Shown here piece by piece: positions 16,340-25,109 of a stretch of DNA of 64,000 bases. The position numbers and the translations under genes were made by a program. A model generated the notes under the pieces. The model worked only from the letters and a program-made list of their open reading frames with translations, was not told the DNA's origin and did not search any database. How positions within the stretch are numbered: position 1 is the stretch's first letter; the number at the start of each line of letters is the position of its first letter. The stretch comes from CAYHXN01 sp964373675. GTDB taxonomy: Bacteria; Patescibacteriota; Minisyncoccia; UBA6257; WO2-44-18. Where the stretch lies: positions 10,826 to 74,825 of the forward strand of contig CAYJVO010000001.1 in NCBI GenBank assembly GCA_964373675.1, written 5' to 3'.

Positions 16340-17539
16340 ATGTTGGATATCAATCTTATTCGCGACAATCCTAATCTGGTAAAAGAAAAAGTTGTTCAAA
16401 GAACCATTGATCCGGCGGTGGTTGACCAATTCTTGGCTTTAGATAACCGCTGGCGGGAATTAGTTAAAAAAACCGAAGAACTCCGCGCCAGATTGAACTT
16501 TTTAAGCAAGGAACGAAAAATAGAAGAGGCGAAAGCAGTAAAAGAGGAATTAAAAACTGCTGAAAAAGATCTGCCGAAAATTGAAACAGAAAGAGAGACG
16601 GCATTGAATAAAATTCCCAATCTGCCTCAAGACGGCTGGCCGGTTGGCAAAGACGAAACGGGGAATAAAGTTTTACGCGAAGTGGGGAAGAAGCCGAATT
16701 TCAAATTTCCGCCGCAGGAGTATCTCACTATTGCACAAAAGCTTGGGATTATTGATGTTGAACGCGCTGCCAAAGTCGCCGGCGCTCGCTTTGGCTATCT
16801 TTTTAAAGAGGCGGCTCTTTTGGAATTCGCCTTGATCAAATTGGTTTTTGATAAGCTAACAAAAAAAGGATTTATTCCGGTGATTCCGCCAGTAATGATT
16901 AAACCGGAAATATTGAAAGGGATGGGGCGGCTGTCCGGCAGACAAAAAGAAGAAAGATATTATCTGCCCAAAGACGATCTTTATTTAGCGGGCAGTGCCG
17001 AACACACTATGGGACCGATACATGCCAATGAAATTTTGGAAGAAAGAGATCTACCCCGGCGCTATGTGGGATTTTCTACCTGTTTCCGCCGTGAAGCCGG
17101 ATCTTACGGCAAAGACACTAAAGGAATTTTACGGGTTCACCAGTTTGATAAAGTAGAAATGTTTTCTTTCACTAAACCGGAAAATTCCCAAAAAGAACAT
17201 CAATTTTTGCTTTCTCTGCAAGAAGAATTAATGCAGGAATTGAAGCTGCCTTATCGGGTAGTGCAAGTTTGCACTGGCGATATGGGCTGGGTTGATGCGG
17301 CTCAATATGACATTGAAACCTGGCTTCCCGGACAAAATCAGTATCGCGAAACCCATTCTTGTTCCAATACCACGGATTTCCAAGCTCGGGGAATTAATGT
17401 CAAAGTCCAAAGTCATTACTTACATATGTTAAACGGCACCGCTTTTGCCATCGGCCGAATGATTATTGCCATCATTGAAAATTATCAAACCAAGAAAGGA
17501 ATTTTCAAAATACCAAAGGCATTGACGAAATATATCTAG
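16340..17539 (+). CDS. serS: Seryl-tRNA synthetase
   Basis: The 399-residue class II synthetase has the N-terminal tRNA-binding coiled coil (about residues 30-100) and a catalytic core with LYLAGSAEHTMGPIHANEIL, motif 2 STCFRREAGSYGKDTKGILR, VHQFDKVEMF, ETHSCSNTTDFQARG and motif 3 LNGTAFAIGRMIIAIIENYQ. Length is near the bacterial norm of about 425. tRNA-Ser(GGA) in this window (54.6 kb) is one of its substrates. Confidence 0.95.
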   Translation: MLDINLIRDNPNLVKEKVVQRTIDPAVVDQFLALDNRWRELVKKTEELRARLNFLSKERKIEEAKAVKEELKTAEKDLPKIETERETALNKIPNLPQDGWPVGKDETGNKVLREVGKKPNFKFPPQEYLTIAQKLGIIDVERAAKVAGARFGYLFKEAALLEFALIKLVFDKLTKKGFIPVIPPVMIKPEILKGMGRLSGRQKEERYYLPKDDLYLAGSAEHTMGPIHANEILEERDLPRRYVGFSTCFRREAGSYGKDTKGILRVHQFDKVEMFSFTKPENSQKEHQFLLSLQEELMQELKLPYRVVQVCTGDMGWVDAAQYDIETWLPGQNQYRETHSCSNTTDFQARGINVKVQSHYLHMLNGTAFAIGRMIIAIIENYQTKKGIFKIPKALTKYI

Positions 17540-17547
17540 CTAGGTTT

Positions 17548-17572
17548 AAAGCCGCTATTTAGCGGCTTTTTT
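17548..17572. terminator. Bidirectional terminator between serS and the M50 gene
   Basis: AAAGCCGCT, a 4-nt loop and AGCGGCTTTTTT. The stop of the converging minus-strand gene lies inside the hairpin. Confidence 0.8.
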
Positions 17573-18238
17573 ATAAAATACCCAATCTTTCAAACTCTGA
17601 ATTATTAGCCAACCGTCAGTAGCCGTATCAGGAAGTTGAAAAAGTTTTATTTTCCATGGAGGAAAAGGAAAAAAGAGATAAATATTAATGGGTAAAATTC
17701 TGATTGGAATGAATAAATTGCTAAGCTCATTAATAATTACGAAGATTAGGCAAAGAATCAAAATGGTGGGTATGGAAAATCCAAACCAAACACTTTGCAA
17801 GTAATAAGCGGCAGCGATCAATCCAGCGACCGCAAGAGTCAAAAGCGGACCGAATAAAGAAATAATCAATCGCTCTCTGGGATGTCTATGCAGATAATAG
17901 AAAGCTCTTGGATTATTTTCTTCTTGGACGCGTTCATCAATTTCTCCAACCGTCCTGGATTCGGCGCCGATGATTGGAATTCCTAAAATAAAATAAGTAC
18001 CGTTAGGCAGTTGCTTTTGCCACAGTTTGCCGATTCCTATACGAAAAAATTTAACGTCCAACCTCAATCTTCTTTGCCAACAGTAATGCCCAAGCTCGTG
18101 AATAATCATTTCTATAGGCACAAATAAACAAAAATAAAGCAGAATTGCTGTTAATAATTGCCCGTCGGTGAGAAAATTTAGCCATTCGGCGGGAATTACA
18201 TTGATCAGATCTGCTAACCTTTCTAGCAGCCAATCCAT
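17555..18238 (-). CDS. M50-type membrane metalloprotease homologue
   Basis: About 227 residues with several membrane segments and a zinc-protease motif in the first one (IHELGHYCWQRR, HExxH). This suggests a site-2-protease/M50-like enzyme, but the later NPDG-type ligand motif is not obvious, so it could be a non-proteolytic relative. I use ATG 18238 (MDWLLERL). An in-frame ATG further upstream would overlap alr, which diverges with only 37 bp between the two starts. Confidence 0.7.
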   Translation of the reverse strand: MDWLLERLADLINVIPAEWLNFLTDGQLLTAILLYFCLFVPIEMIIHELGHYCWQRRLRLDVKFFRIGIGKLWQKQLPNGTYFILGIPIIGAESRTVGEIDERVQEENNPRAFYYLHRHPRERLIISLFGPLLTLAVAGLIAAAYYLQSVWFGFSIPTILILCLIFVIINELSNLFIPIRILPINIYLFFPFPPWKIKLFQLPDTATDGWLIIQSLKDWVFYKKAAK

Positions 18239-18239
18239 A

Positions 18240-18268
18240 TTGTTTCTGAATTTGAAAGAGCGTATAAT
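18240..18268 (+). promoter_or_regulatory. alr promoter, predicted leaderless
   Basis: TTGTTT, 17 nt and TATAAT (18263-18268). The -10 box ends 7 nt before ATG 18276. Confidence 0.5.
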
Positions 18269-18275
18269 AATTTTA

Positions 18276-19379
18276 ATGAATTTAAAAACATTTGTCAAAA
18301 TCAATGCTGCCGCCGCTAAACATAATTTCAAAAGAATTAAATCCCTCTTAACTCCCAGAACCAAACTTTGGGCAGTGGTTAAGTCAAATGCTTACGGCCA
18401 CGGCCTATTAAATTTTTCTAAATTAACCGATTCTCTTGGGGTGGCGGGTTTCTGTGTAGATAGTGTAATTGAGGGAATTAAATTGAGGGAAGAAAAAATC
18501 AAAAAACCGGTTCTGGTTCTTGGGCCAACCTTGCCTAATTTATTTAAAGAGGCTGAGAAAAAACAAATCGCTATCACCATATCTGCACTGGAACAGTTAA
18601 ATTCTTATCTGAAATCAAAATACCGGCCGGATTTCCATCTCAAAATTGACACCGGAATGCATAGGCAAGGTTTTTTCCTCCCAGAGCTTAAAAAGGCAAT
18701 CCGGCAACTCAAAACTCATCAACTCAATAACTCCTTAACTGGAACCTATACTCACTTCGCTTCCGCAAAAGATCTCAATTACCCAACTTTTACAGAACAA
18801 CAGTTTGCTGACTTCCAAAAAGCGGTAAAAATTCTGGGGAGGGCCGGCTATAAAAACTTAATTAAGCATTGCGCCGCTACCGGAGCAGTTATGATTGACA
18901 AGAAATACCATTTAGACGCCGTGCGAATCGGTATTGGCCTTTATGGACTTTGGCCGTCCAGAGAACTGGAAATGCAGCTGGGTGATAAAATTAAACTAAA
19001 ACCAGTTCTTTCTTGGCACAGTATGATCAGCGAAATTAAAAATCTTAAAAAGGGTGATTATGTTGGTTATGATTTGACCGAGAGAATGCAAAAACCAACC
19101 CAAGCGGCTGTTATTCCCATTGGCTATTGGCACGGTCTTGATCGCCGGCTATCCAGTATTGGGGAAGTTCTGATAAAGAACAAACGGGCAAAAATTTTAG
19201 GCCGGGTTTCTATGGATTTGATCGTAGCCGACATTTCGGGAATTAAATGCGGAGTGAGGGATAGAGTTACAATCATCGGCGGCGCAATTACTGCCTCTGA
19301 ATTAGCTCAAAAAGTTGGCACTACCCATTATGAAATAGTGACTCGGATTAATCCGCTTATTGAAAGGGTGGTGGTGTAA
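18276..19379 (+). CDS. alr: Alanine racemase
   Basis: This PLP enzyme converts L-Ala to D-Ala for peptidoglycan stem peptides. The 367-residue fold-type III protein has the PLP lysine in WAVVKSNAYGHG, the substrate region IDTGMHRQGF, the C-terminal catalytic tyrosine region VGYDLTERM, and GRVSMDLIVADIS. I choose ATG 18276 (MNLKTFVKIN), which aligns with family N-termini and has a TATAAT box 7 nt upstream. The next gene encodes the division protein FtsQ. Confidence 0.94.
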   Translation: MNLKTFVKINAAAAKHNFKRIKSLLTPRTKLWAVVKSNAYGHGLLNFSKLTDSLGVAGFCVDSVIEGIKLREEKIKKPVLVLGPTLPNLFKEAEKKQIAITISALEQLNSYLKSKYRPDFHLKIDTGMHRQGFFLPELKKAIRQLKTHQLNNSLTGTYTHFASAKDLNYPTFTEQQFADFQKAVKILGRAGYKNLIKHCAATGAVMIDKKYHLDAVRIGIGLYGLWPSRELEMQLGDKIKLKPVLSWHSMISEIKNLKKGDYVGYDLTERMQKPTQAAVIPIGYWHGLDRRLSSIGEVLIKNKRAKILGRVSMDLIVADISGIKCGVRDRVTIIGGAITASELAQKVGTTHYEIVTRINPLIERVVV

Positions 19380-19383
19380 CGGG

Positions 19384-20169
19384 ATGGATCTCTATACTTC
19401 CGAAGAACAAATAAAGAAAAAGCGCCATTCTTGGAGGATCAAACTTTATATTCTCGGAGGAGGCATTGGTCTTTTGGGAATTTTAATTTTTTATGTAGTT
19501 TCTGTATCGCCGATTTTCAAAATCAAAGTAGAAATTATTGGCCATCAGCGTCTATCTCAAGAGCGCCTGCTGGAAGAAATCTACGACAATTTTTCCCAAG
19601 GTTTTTTAGGTAAAATTTTGGGCCCGGAAAATTACTTAGCTTGGCCGAAAAAAATCTCCTTAAAAAATCCTTTGTTAGCAAAACTAACAGTGGAAAAATC
19701 GATCACTGATAAAAAAATAACTCTTATTGTTGAAGAACGTCAGCCATCCGGCATCTGGTGTTTTAATAGCCAAAAGGAACCGGATTGTTATTGGTTTGAC
19801 AAAGAAGGGGTGCTTTTTGAATCGGCGCCTGCGCCGGAAGGACATCTTATTTTGCATGTTGACTACGATCAAAATAAAAAAGTTCCGCTTGGCGAATCTC
19901 CGATAAAAAAAGAGTGGCTGTCTGTTTTAAATGAAGCGGTCAATTTTTTTCAAAACCAAAACATTCCTATCAAATCTTACTCAATTATGGACTCGCTGGA
20001 AGAATTGCGCGCCAAAACTCTTATCGGCGCGGACATCCGCTTCAGTCTCCGCTTCAGCCCCCAAAATAGTCTTGCCGCCCTCGTCTTATATTTGCAAAAA
20101 AATAATCTTAGAAACGTCGGGTACATTGATTTAACGGTAGAAAACCGGATGTATGTCAAATCCGAGTAG
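19384..20169 (+). CDS. ftsQ: Cell division protein FtsQ-like (POTRA domain)
   Basis: About 261 residues: a short cytoplasmic tail (SEEQIKKKRHSWRIK), one membrane segment (residues about 23-43), then a POTRA domain (ISPIFKI-type start, VEIIGHQRLSQERLLEEI) and a beta domain with VEERQPSGIWCF. This topology is that of FtsQ/DivIB, which links the divisome to septal peptidoglycan synthesis. Start ATG 19384 lies 4 bp after the alr stop. Sequence conservation of FtsQ is low, so the call rests on architecture. Confidence 0.8.
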   Translation: MDLYTSEEQIKKKRHSWRIKLYILGGGIGLLGILIFYVVSVSPIFKIKVEIIGHQRLSQERLLEEIYDNFSQGFLGKILGPENYLAWPKKISLKNPLLAKLTVEKSITDKKITLIVEERQPSGIWCFNSQKEPDCYWFDKEGVLFESAPAPEGHLILHVDYDQNKKVPLGESPIKKEWLSVLNEAVNFFQNQNIPIKSYSIMDSLEELRAKTLIGADIRFSLRFSPQNSLAALVLYLQKNNLRNVGYIDLTVENRMYVKSE

Positions 20170-20211
20170 AAGGTAAAAAGTCTATAAAGTCCCTAAAGTA
20201 ATTTATAAACT

Positions 20212-20312
20212 TTATAGAGGTGAGGGTATTCTATTTTTGCGATCGCTGGGATAAAATACCTAAATACTTAACTAACTAATAGGCTTTAAGGACTTGATGG
20301 ACTTTTCACTAA
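20212..20312. repeat. Family B element, copy 1, with extended flank
   Basis: The 36-bp imperfect palindrome at 20225-20260 (GGTATTCTAT... GCGATCGC ...ATAAAATACC) is followed by a TAACTAACTAATAG tail and a run of AAGGACTTGATGGACTTTTC words. The whole 100 bp recurs in reverse orientation at 33.66-33.76 kb. Upstream, 20174-20210 holds AAAGTC-type words. No gene lies in 20170-20308. Confidence 0.85.
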
Positions 20313-22207
20313 AACTTATAGATAAATATAGATTTCCCGGCTCTTGCGTAAGGTTTATATGGTTCGGTGAGCCATTCGTATTCATCAGCCGGATTGCGCT
20401 GACCGGCACCCAGTCTTCCTTTCGCCCCCTGAATCGTATTTATGGAAACCGCTAGCCATTCTATGCCGGCTTCTTCTTTGGGATTTCCCTTCGCAGAATT
20501 CCATAATTCCGCCGTTTCACCTAAATAATAATTTGGGTTGCTGCCGCCAAAATAGTCCACCGCAATCTTCTTAATGTCATTGTCCTGGCCATTGTCATTG
20601 TTTTGTTCAGCTACCCATGTCGCTAATCGCTTAAGATCTTGTCCCCAATCATAGTTGGAATCCACAACCCGCAAATAACCCTTGGAAGCGCCGCCGCCCA
20701 GAAAGTTAAAGTAAGAAAGAAAATTGGGGTAAACGATAATCGTTGATGCCAGAAACCAACCCAGTAAAATCGCCAAAACAAGGGCTTTAATTACCAAACC
20801 GGTAAATTCGCCAATCACCGCCATCAGCCGGACAATTTTGTTTTTATAACTCAAAACCTCTTCCAAGCTGAAAAATCGTTTTAAAACTCCGACGGCCAGG
20901 ATGTACGTAAACGGCATAGTCGGCAAAAGATGCCGGACACCGATGTTCAAAATACTGGTTATACTGGAGAGCCAGTAGATTACTACAAACAAAATCATCG
21001 CAAATTCGCTAAAATGAGTAGTCAGATACTCAAACACAATCAGCGATCTTTTAAATAGGGTGGCGAAGAGGCCGCGAAAAACTCCCGCTAGTCCTGTTAT
21101 TATGCCAAAAATAATGATTAAAAGACTCGGTAGGGGTTCTTTCAGCAAAAAAACAACCGGAAAATAATACCACCATCCTTCGTTGGAAACCTCGTCAAGA
21201 AAATAAGCAGTATTGCCGCCAGCCGCCCGCTGGGAAACCATTAAAAGGCCGAGCAAATATTCGCCGATTGGTCGTAAAACATGGTTACTGCTCATCCAGG
21301 CGACGGAATCGGCTAAAAACCGCGGCGTGAAAGTTCTTAGCAAGTTTTCAGCGTCACCAACTTGTTTTTCAATTGGGTAATTCCAAGTTAAAATCCCATA
21401 AACTAAATAAACGGCGGCGAAACCTATCAAAAAAATCATTGCCAAAGAACGAAAATAGCGGTAAAAACGGATGGCGAAGCGCCGCATACGGCCTCGCTGA
21501 AGGTCCGTCATCTGCCAATCCCGAAAAACGCTCACTGCATAAAAAACCGTCATTAAAATAATAAAATATGGCCCAAGCAAAAAATTGGAAAATTTGAAAA
21601 GCTGGGCGATTCCAAATGCTAAGCCGGCAAAAATCAGATGCCGGCGAATGGGTGAAGATAAAAATTTTAAGAAAAAATAAACTGCCAAAAATACTCCCAA
21701 AGCGGCACCGATATCAGTAGTAACATAATGACCGTGAGCCAGTACGGTAGGAGAGAAAGCAAATAAAAAAACCGGCAGCAGCGCCCACCAGCGGCCGATC
21801 AATTCTTTGGCAAATAAATAAATCAATATGGTTAAAATCAGTGTCAGTAAAATTGGCCCGAGACGGGACGAAAAAATAATCTTGTCTGCGTTATTGCCGC
21901 TTTCGTAAAGAAATTTAGTTCCGAGCGTCCATTGTTCATTAATGCCGGTTTGCCATTCTGCCACATCTCGCGAAAAATTCAGGTTCTGAAAAAGCAGGGG
22001 CAATCCTGCAAGAATTTTAACTAAAGGCGGGTGTTCTGGATTCAACCGGTAGTCCAAATAACGCACGTAACCGTAGCCCGCTGGTATATGGGCGAGTTCG
22101 TCCATAATCGCTGAATCGCCTCGGCTAGCACCTAGCATCCATAGACCGCTTACTATGACCATAACGATGACCAATGACCAACGAATAAAAGTGGAAAGGC
22201 GATGCAT
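20309..22207 (-). CDS. GT-C family membrane glycosyltransferase (GT39/ArnT-like)
   Basis: The 632-residue protein has about ten or more membrane segments and an acidic first external loop, DELAHIPAGYGYVRYLDY, followed by LNPEHPPLVKILAGLP. This is the pattern of GT39/PMT- and ArnT-like enzymes that move a sugar from a lipid carrier to an acceptor outside the membrane. The C-terminal region is soluble (YDWGQDLKRLATWV, AVDYFGGSNPNYYLG). Acceptor and sugar are unknown; the GT2 enzyme at 13.1 kb could supply the lipid-linked donor. A TATAAT box sits 6 nt before the start. Confidence 0.82.
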   Translation of the reverse strand: MHRLSTFIRWSLVIVMVIVSGLWMLGASRGDSAIMDELAHIPAGYGYVRYLDYRLNPEHPPLVKILAGLPLLFQNLNFSRDVAEWQTGINEQWTLGTKFLYESGNNADKIIFSSRLGPILLTLILTILIYLFAKELIGRWWALLPVFLFAFSPTVLAHGHYVTTDIGAALGVFLAVYFFLKFLSSPIRRHLIFAGLAFGIAQLFKFSNFLLGPYFIILMTVFYAVSVFRDWQMTDLQRGRMRRFAIRFYRYFRSLAMIFLIGFAAVYLVYGILTWNYPIEKQVGDAENLLRTFTPRFLADSVAWMSSNHVLRPIGEYLLGLLMVSQRAAGGNTAYFLDEVSNEGWWYYFPVVFLLKEPLPSLLIIIFGIITGLAGVFRGLFATLFKRSLIVFEYLTTHFSEFAMILFVVIYWLSSITSILNIGVRHLLPTMPFTYILAVGVLKRFFSLEEVLSYKNKIVRLMAVIGEFTGLVIKALVLAILLGWFLASTIIVYPNFLSYFNFLGGGASKGYLRVVDSNYDWGQDLKRLATWVAEQNNDNGQDNDIKKIAVDYFGGSNPNYYLGETAELWNSAKGNPKEEAGIEWLAVSINTIQGAKGRLGAGQRNPADEYEWLTEPYKPYARAGKSIFIYKF

Positions 22208-22213
22208 ATTTTT

Positions 22214-22219
22214 ATTATA
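22214..22219 (-). promoter_or_regulatory. -10 box TATAAT for the GT-C gene
   Basis: On the minus strand TATAAT ends 6 nt before the ATG at 22207. Confidence 0.45.
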
Positions 22220-22221
22220 AA

Positions 22222-22246
22222 CAAAAAACCGGCTTTATGCCGGTAT
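22222..22246 (-). terminator. Terminator after the 59-residue gene
   Basis: On the minus strand the stem CCGGC/GCCGG with loop ATAAA is followed by TTTTTTGTTT. Confidence 0.65.
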
Positions 22247-22315
22247 TGTTTATTAGCCGTGGCGTGATAGAGTCCCAGAGCCCGGGCCCGGATTGTCTAT
22301 CTTAGGCAATTCTCT

Positions 22316-22495
22316 TTAGGGAAGATAATAAACCAAAACATAAACCGTTCCATCTGTGTGTTCACCGTGCCCGACAGCTGATAAAGCTATAGAAAGTATC
22401 TCGGGCTGTTCTTGCATAATCCAATCATTTATAGAATCCTCAAGCGTCTTAGTACTACCGCTCCCTGCTGCAAAAACTTTTACTCTTTCGTACAT
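22316..22495 (-). CDS. Small protein, 59 residues, Cse60-like
   Basis: This short frame starts at ATG 22495 behind a GAGTGAG-type ribosome-binding site and encodes MYERVKVFAAGSGSTKTLED, then SINDWIMQEQPEILSIALSA, then VGHGEHTDGTVYVLVYYLP. The pattern (VKVF start, LE..IN.W helix, closing VLVYY strand) resembles small Cse60-type proteins of one beta-alpha-beta unit, whose function is unknown. A terminator follows at 22.2 kb, so it looks like a monocistronic gene. The 68 bases between stop and terminator hold nothing recognisable. Confidence 0.65.
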   Translation of the reverse strand: MYERVKVFAAGSGSTKTLEDSINDWIMQEQPEILSIALSAVGHGEHTDGTVYVLVYYLP

Positions 22496-22601
22496 TCAAA
22501 CTCACTCTTAAAATACCTGTGGTAGTGTAACAATTTACCAGTGAATTTGCAAATCATAAAACTCGCTTGTCATCGTTATAGTCATTTGTCATAGTCAATT
22601 T

Positions 22602-23000
22602 GTGATAAAGTTTCCTAAAAACACAAAAGAATATCACTGGACCCAGCATATTAAAAATAAGATGCTTTTTTACCGCCTTTCGGAGCAAAAAATCCGGTCA
22701 ATTTTAAAATCCTACGACCGCAAAGAAGGGGGGATCGCGGCCAACACAATGGCAGTTATGAAACGCAACGATACGCCAAAACGACAGGAGGAAATTTGGC
22801 TCATGTACGCCATTAGTGGAATGGGTAATGCGACAAGTAAAACGGCTAAACCGATTCGTCCGTTTAACATGTCGCGTTCTGCATTTAACAAACTAACCAT
22901 GATTAGCGCTTGGCGATATCCGGGGAAAAGCAAACCGGGGAAACTGATTCCCATACCGGACGATATTTTACAGGAAATTAAAGATGTTTGGTTCGTTTAG
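22602..23000 (+). CDS. Conserved-looking hypothetical protein, possibly DUF4258-like
   Basis: 132 residues from GTG 22602. The N-terminus YHWTQHIKNKMLFYRLSEQK, with the following IRSIL, resembles the H..xKM..Y.lSe..I...L signature of DUF4258/RelE-like folds. The C-terminus has IWLMYAI and AWRYPGKSKPGKLIPIP. If the similarity is real it would be a small RNase-toxin-like or uncharacterised fold, but no antitoxin neighbour is evident. The upstream bases 22568-22600 are built of GTCATx/GTTATA words similar to those before ychF. Confidence 0.65.
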   Translation: MIKFPKNTKEYHWTQHIKNKMLFYRLSEQKIRSILKSYDRKEGGIAANTMAVMKRNDTPKRQEEIWLMYAISGMGNATSKTAKPIRPFNMSRSAFNKLTMISAWRYPGKSKPGKLIPIPDDILQEIKDVWFV

Positions 23001-23041
23001 TTTCTTATGCTAAAGTTATATTGGTTCTTTAGAAGTAAAAT

Positions 23042-23980
23042 ATGAAACTGCCGTTGCCGGAAGTGAAGTACCTTTTGCGACAATCTTTTTGCAAGGATAC
23101 CAGTTTCACGCCAGACAAATGGGCGCCCGAGAATCCGACCTACGGTCATTGCGCGGTTGCAGTTCTTATTGCGCAAGATATTTTAGGAGGCGAAATTCGC
23201 CGCGGACTTTTGCCTAAAGAGTGGGCGGAAAAGCTCGGATACCGGTCGCATTATTGGAATGTCGGACTAGAAGCAAAGCCTAACTATTTTGATATTACCG
23301 CGGAGCAATTCCCCAAAGATTTTCCTTATGACGATTTTATTAATGGAATGTTTGAAGAAAACCCCGATCTTGCCGACAAGCGTGAGTACCTATTGTCCAA
23401 TCCTGAAACTAAGAAGCGCTATAAAATACTAAAAGAGCGGTTCGAGGCAACGCTTCGTTCCAATCCATTGTATCTGGACGAAAAGTTTCAGCTTTGCTGG
23501 GAAACGGCTTTTGCCGGCGGACCGCGCTGCAAGAAAATGGTCTTTGCTTGTCTCGTTTATGATGGCAATCGGCTGATCTCGTGGGAAGTCAATCGGCTGA
23601 TGACCGAACGGTTCGGCCAGCCGCGATTCTGCGCCATTGATGGCTCGGAGTGCATCCGGGTGAATATCCAAAGCCGAATGGACGCGACGGTTGGTGATTG
23701 CGGACATGCCCCGGTTTGGTCGCTGGCCAGAGTTTTCGAACTCGGTTACAAACCGGGCGATCTCCCGAAACTCGACTTCTACGAAGCCGGTTTCCGCCCG
23801 GACGGATCTCCTTGGTGGCGAAATGAACCCAGCTACTCCTGCACTTATTGTCAGAATATATTTGCGATTTTCGGACTCGACAAGATTTGGGGCACTTGCT
23901 ACAACCAGTGGATGCCTCTCCGGACGCAAGACTCTTTTTATTCCTCCGGCAAATACGCCCTTGGGGAAAAGAAAGTTTAG
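23042..23980 (+). CDS. YunG-like domain fused to a cytidine-deaminase-like domain
   Basis: 312 residues. The N-terminal half has W.PENPTYGHCAVAVLIAQD, ILGGEI, SHYWN and YFDITAEQF, the order of motifs in YunG-like proteins with a possible Cys-His-Asp set. The C-terminal half has deaminase-fold landmarks: CLVYDGNRLISWEVNR, then GHAPVW (about residue 221), then SCTYC (about residue 266) before a final IFGLDKIWG helix/strand. In active deaminases these are HAE and PCxxC; here the catalytic Glu is replaced by Pro. The zinc site may be kept but catalysis is doubtful. The gene is monocistronic and ends at a shared terminator. Confidence 0.65.
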   Translation: MKLPLPEVKYLLRQSFCKDTSFTPDKWAPENPTYGHCAVAVLIAQDILGGEIRRGLLPKEWAEKLGYRSHYWNVGLEAKPNYFDITAEQFPKDFPYDDFINGMFEENPDLADKREYLLSNPETKKRYKILKERFEATLRSNPLYLDEKFQLCWETAFAGGPRCKKMVFACLVYDGNRLISWEVNRLMTERFGQPRFCAIDGSECIRVNIQSRMDATVGDCGHAPVWSLARVFELGYKPGDLPKLDFYEAGFRPDGSPWWRNEPSYSCTYCQNIFAIFGLDKIWGTCYNQWMPLRTQDSFYSSGKYALGEKKV

Positions 23981-23982
23981 AG

Positions 23983-24009
23983 AAAAAGACCCGCTAAACG
24001 GGTCTTTTT
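23983..24009. terminator. Bidirectional terminator
   Basis: AAAAAGACCCG, loop CTAAA, CGGGTCTTTTT. It serves the convergent genes ending at 23980 (plus) and 23994 (minus). Confidence 0.85.
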
Positions 24010-25109
24010 GCTAAATCATAATTTCTCCAGCCGGGTTCTCCGGTAATTTCGCGTACTTCGCCAAGCCAATCAGGAATTTCTACCCGATCGTTTTCTTTTG
24101 TAAGCTCCACTTCCAAAAGCATTAGTCCCCAACAATGATACGGCTCCAGGAATAAATCCAGTTCAAAATACTGGTTTTTCCAGATAAAACAGCATCTTTC
24201 TTTGTGGATTGTTTTCCGTTCGGGGTCCCTCTGCGATAAAAGTTCATAATATCGCTGGGCGCTGATTTGAGTTTCCCGCTCTTCCCGCGCTTTTGCTGAA
24301 GCCGACGGTATTTTAAAAGTCTGGTAATAATCTGCCGCTTCGCCTTGCTTTCGCTTTCTGATCCTGCCAGCGGTTGCCCCGCCGTCTTTGCTAACAAGAT
24401 ACGCCTGATCAATGTTTAACCGTTGATAAGGAACCGGCAGTTTTTGAATACTGAATCCTTTTACTAAAAACTTTCTTTTAATTTCCAGCGAAACTGGCAT
24501 GCCGATGGATTTTTGCGCCGCTCTTATCAACCGCTTCATTTTTTCTTCAAACAAGAAGGAATTATCAATAATTACCAGGTGCGGATGACCGACCCAGGCT
24601 TCCTGGGTGCGCTTATCGGTCTTACGCGCCTCTTCCGGAGTTTCATAGCGAGTAGGATTATCTAAATTATAAAATTTTTCTTTGCCATCAGCAGCCGTTA
24701 CTAAATGAAAAACCGCCTCATAACGCTTATCCCTCAAACCCACTAAACTCCAGTGATTTTTATTCAGCAGTAGCTCAAATTCTTCGGGACGCAAATAAGC
24801 AGCCATGTCCATACAACCGCGATCCATCAATAAAACCTGCTTTTTCCCACCTTTAGCACGGAGTAAATTACCGTAATGCCGCTCGTCGGACATCTGCTTT
24901 TTAATAATAGTTTCTTCAAACTTCAAATAATCCCGGCGTGAAACCCGCCGCAAAAGCTCTTGCGGCCCTATACCGCCATTAATAATTTGTGTAGCTACCT
25001 CGGGAACAACCACTACTGACAATCCATAATCGGAGAGTTTTTCATAAAGATAGTGAAGTCCAGTAGTCTTTCCAGAGCACGGCCCGCCAGTCAGGACTAT
25101 TCGCTTCAT
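23994..25109 (-). CDS. P-loop kinase-like domain fused to a CYTH triphosphate tunnel domain
   Basis: 371 residues. The N-terminal domain (about 1-165) has Walker A GGPCSGKTTG, VVVVPEVATQIING and MDRGCMD, as in AAA_28/deoxynucleoside-kinase-like proteins. The C-terminal domain (about 175-340) is a CYTH fold: EIKRKFLV (ExExK-like), GRIRKRKQG, TFKIPSAS, EERETQIS, FELDLF and LLEVEL, the acidic/basic residues of triphosphate tunnel metalloenzymes. The fusion suggests a nucleotide-, thiamine- or polyphosphate-related enzyme; the substrate cannot be read here. The stop lies in the terminator hairpin shared with the upstream gene. Confidence 0.85.
   Translation of the reverse strand: MKRIVLTGGPCSGKTTGLHYLYEKLSDYGLSVVVVPEVATQIINGGIGPQELLRRVSRRDYLKFEETIIKKQMSDERHYGNLLRAKGGKKQVLLMDRGCMDMAAYLRPEEFELLLNKNHWSLVGLRDKRYEAVFHLVTAADGKEKFYNLDNPTRYETPEEARKTDKRTQEAWVGHPHLVIIDNSFLFEEKMKRLIRAAQKSIGMPVSLEIKRKFLVKGFSIQKLPVPYQRLNIDQAYLVSKDGGATAGRIRKRKQGEAADYYQTFKIPSASAKAREERETQISAQRYYELLSQRDPERKTIHKERCCFIWKNQYFELDLFLEPYHCWGLMLLEVELTKENDRVEIPDWLGEVREITGEPGWRNYDLAKRPV

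Noticed and set aside
18168..18275. Extended alanine racemase start overlapping the M50 gene
   Set aside because: The extension is antisense to the M50 start, and a TATAAT box sits 7 nt before the later ATG that matches the family start.
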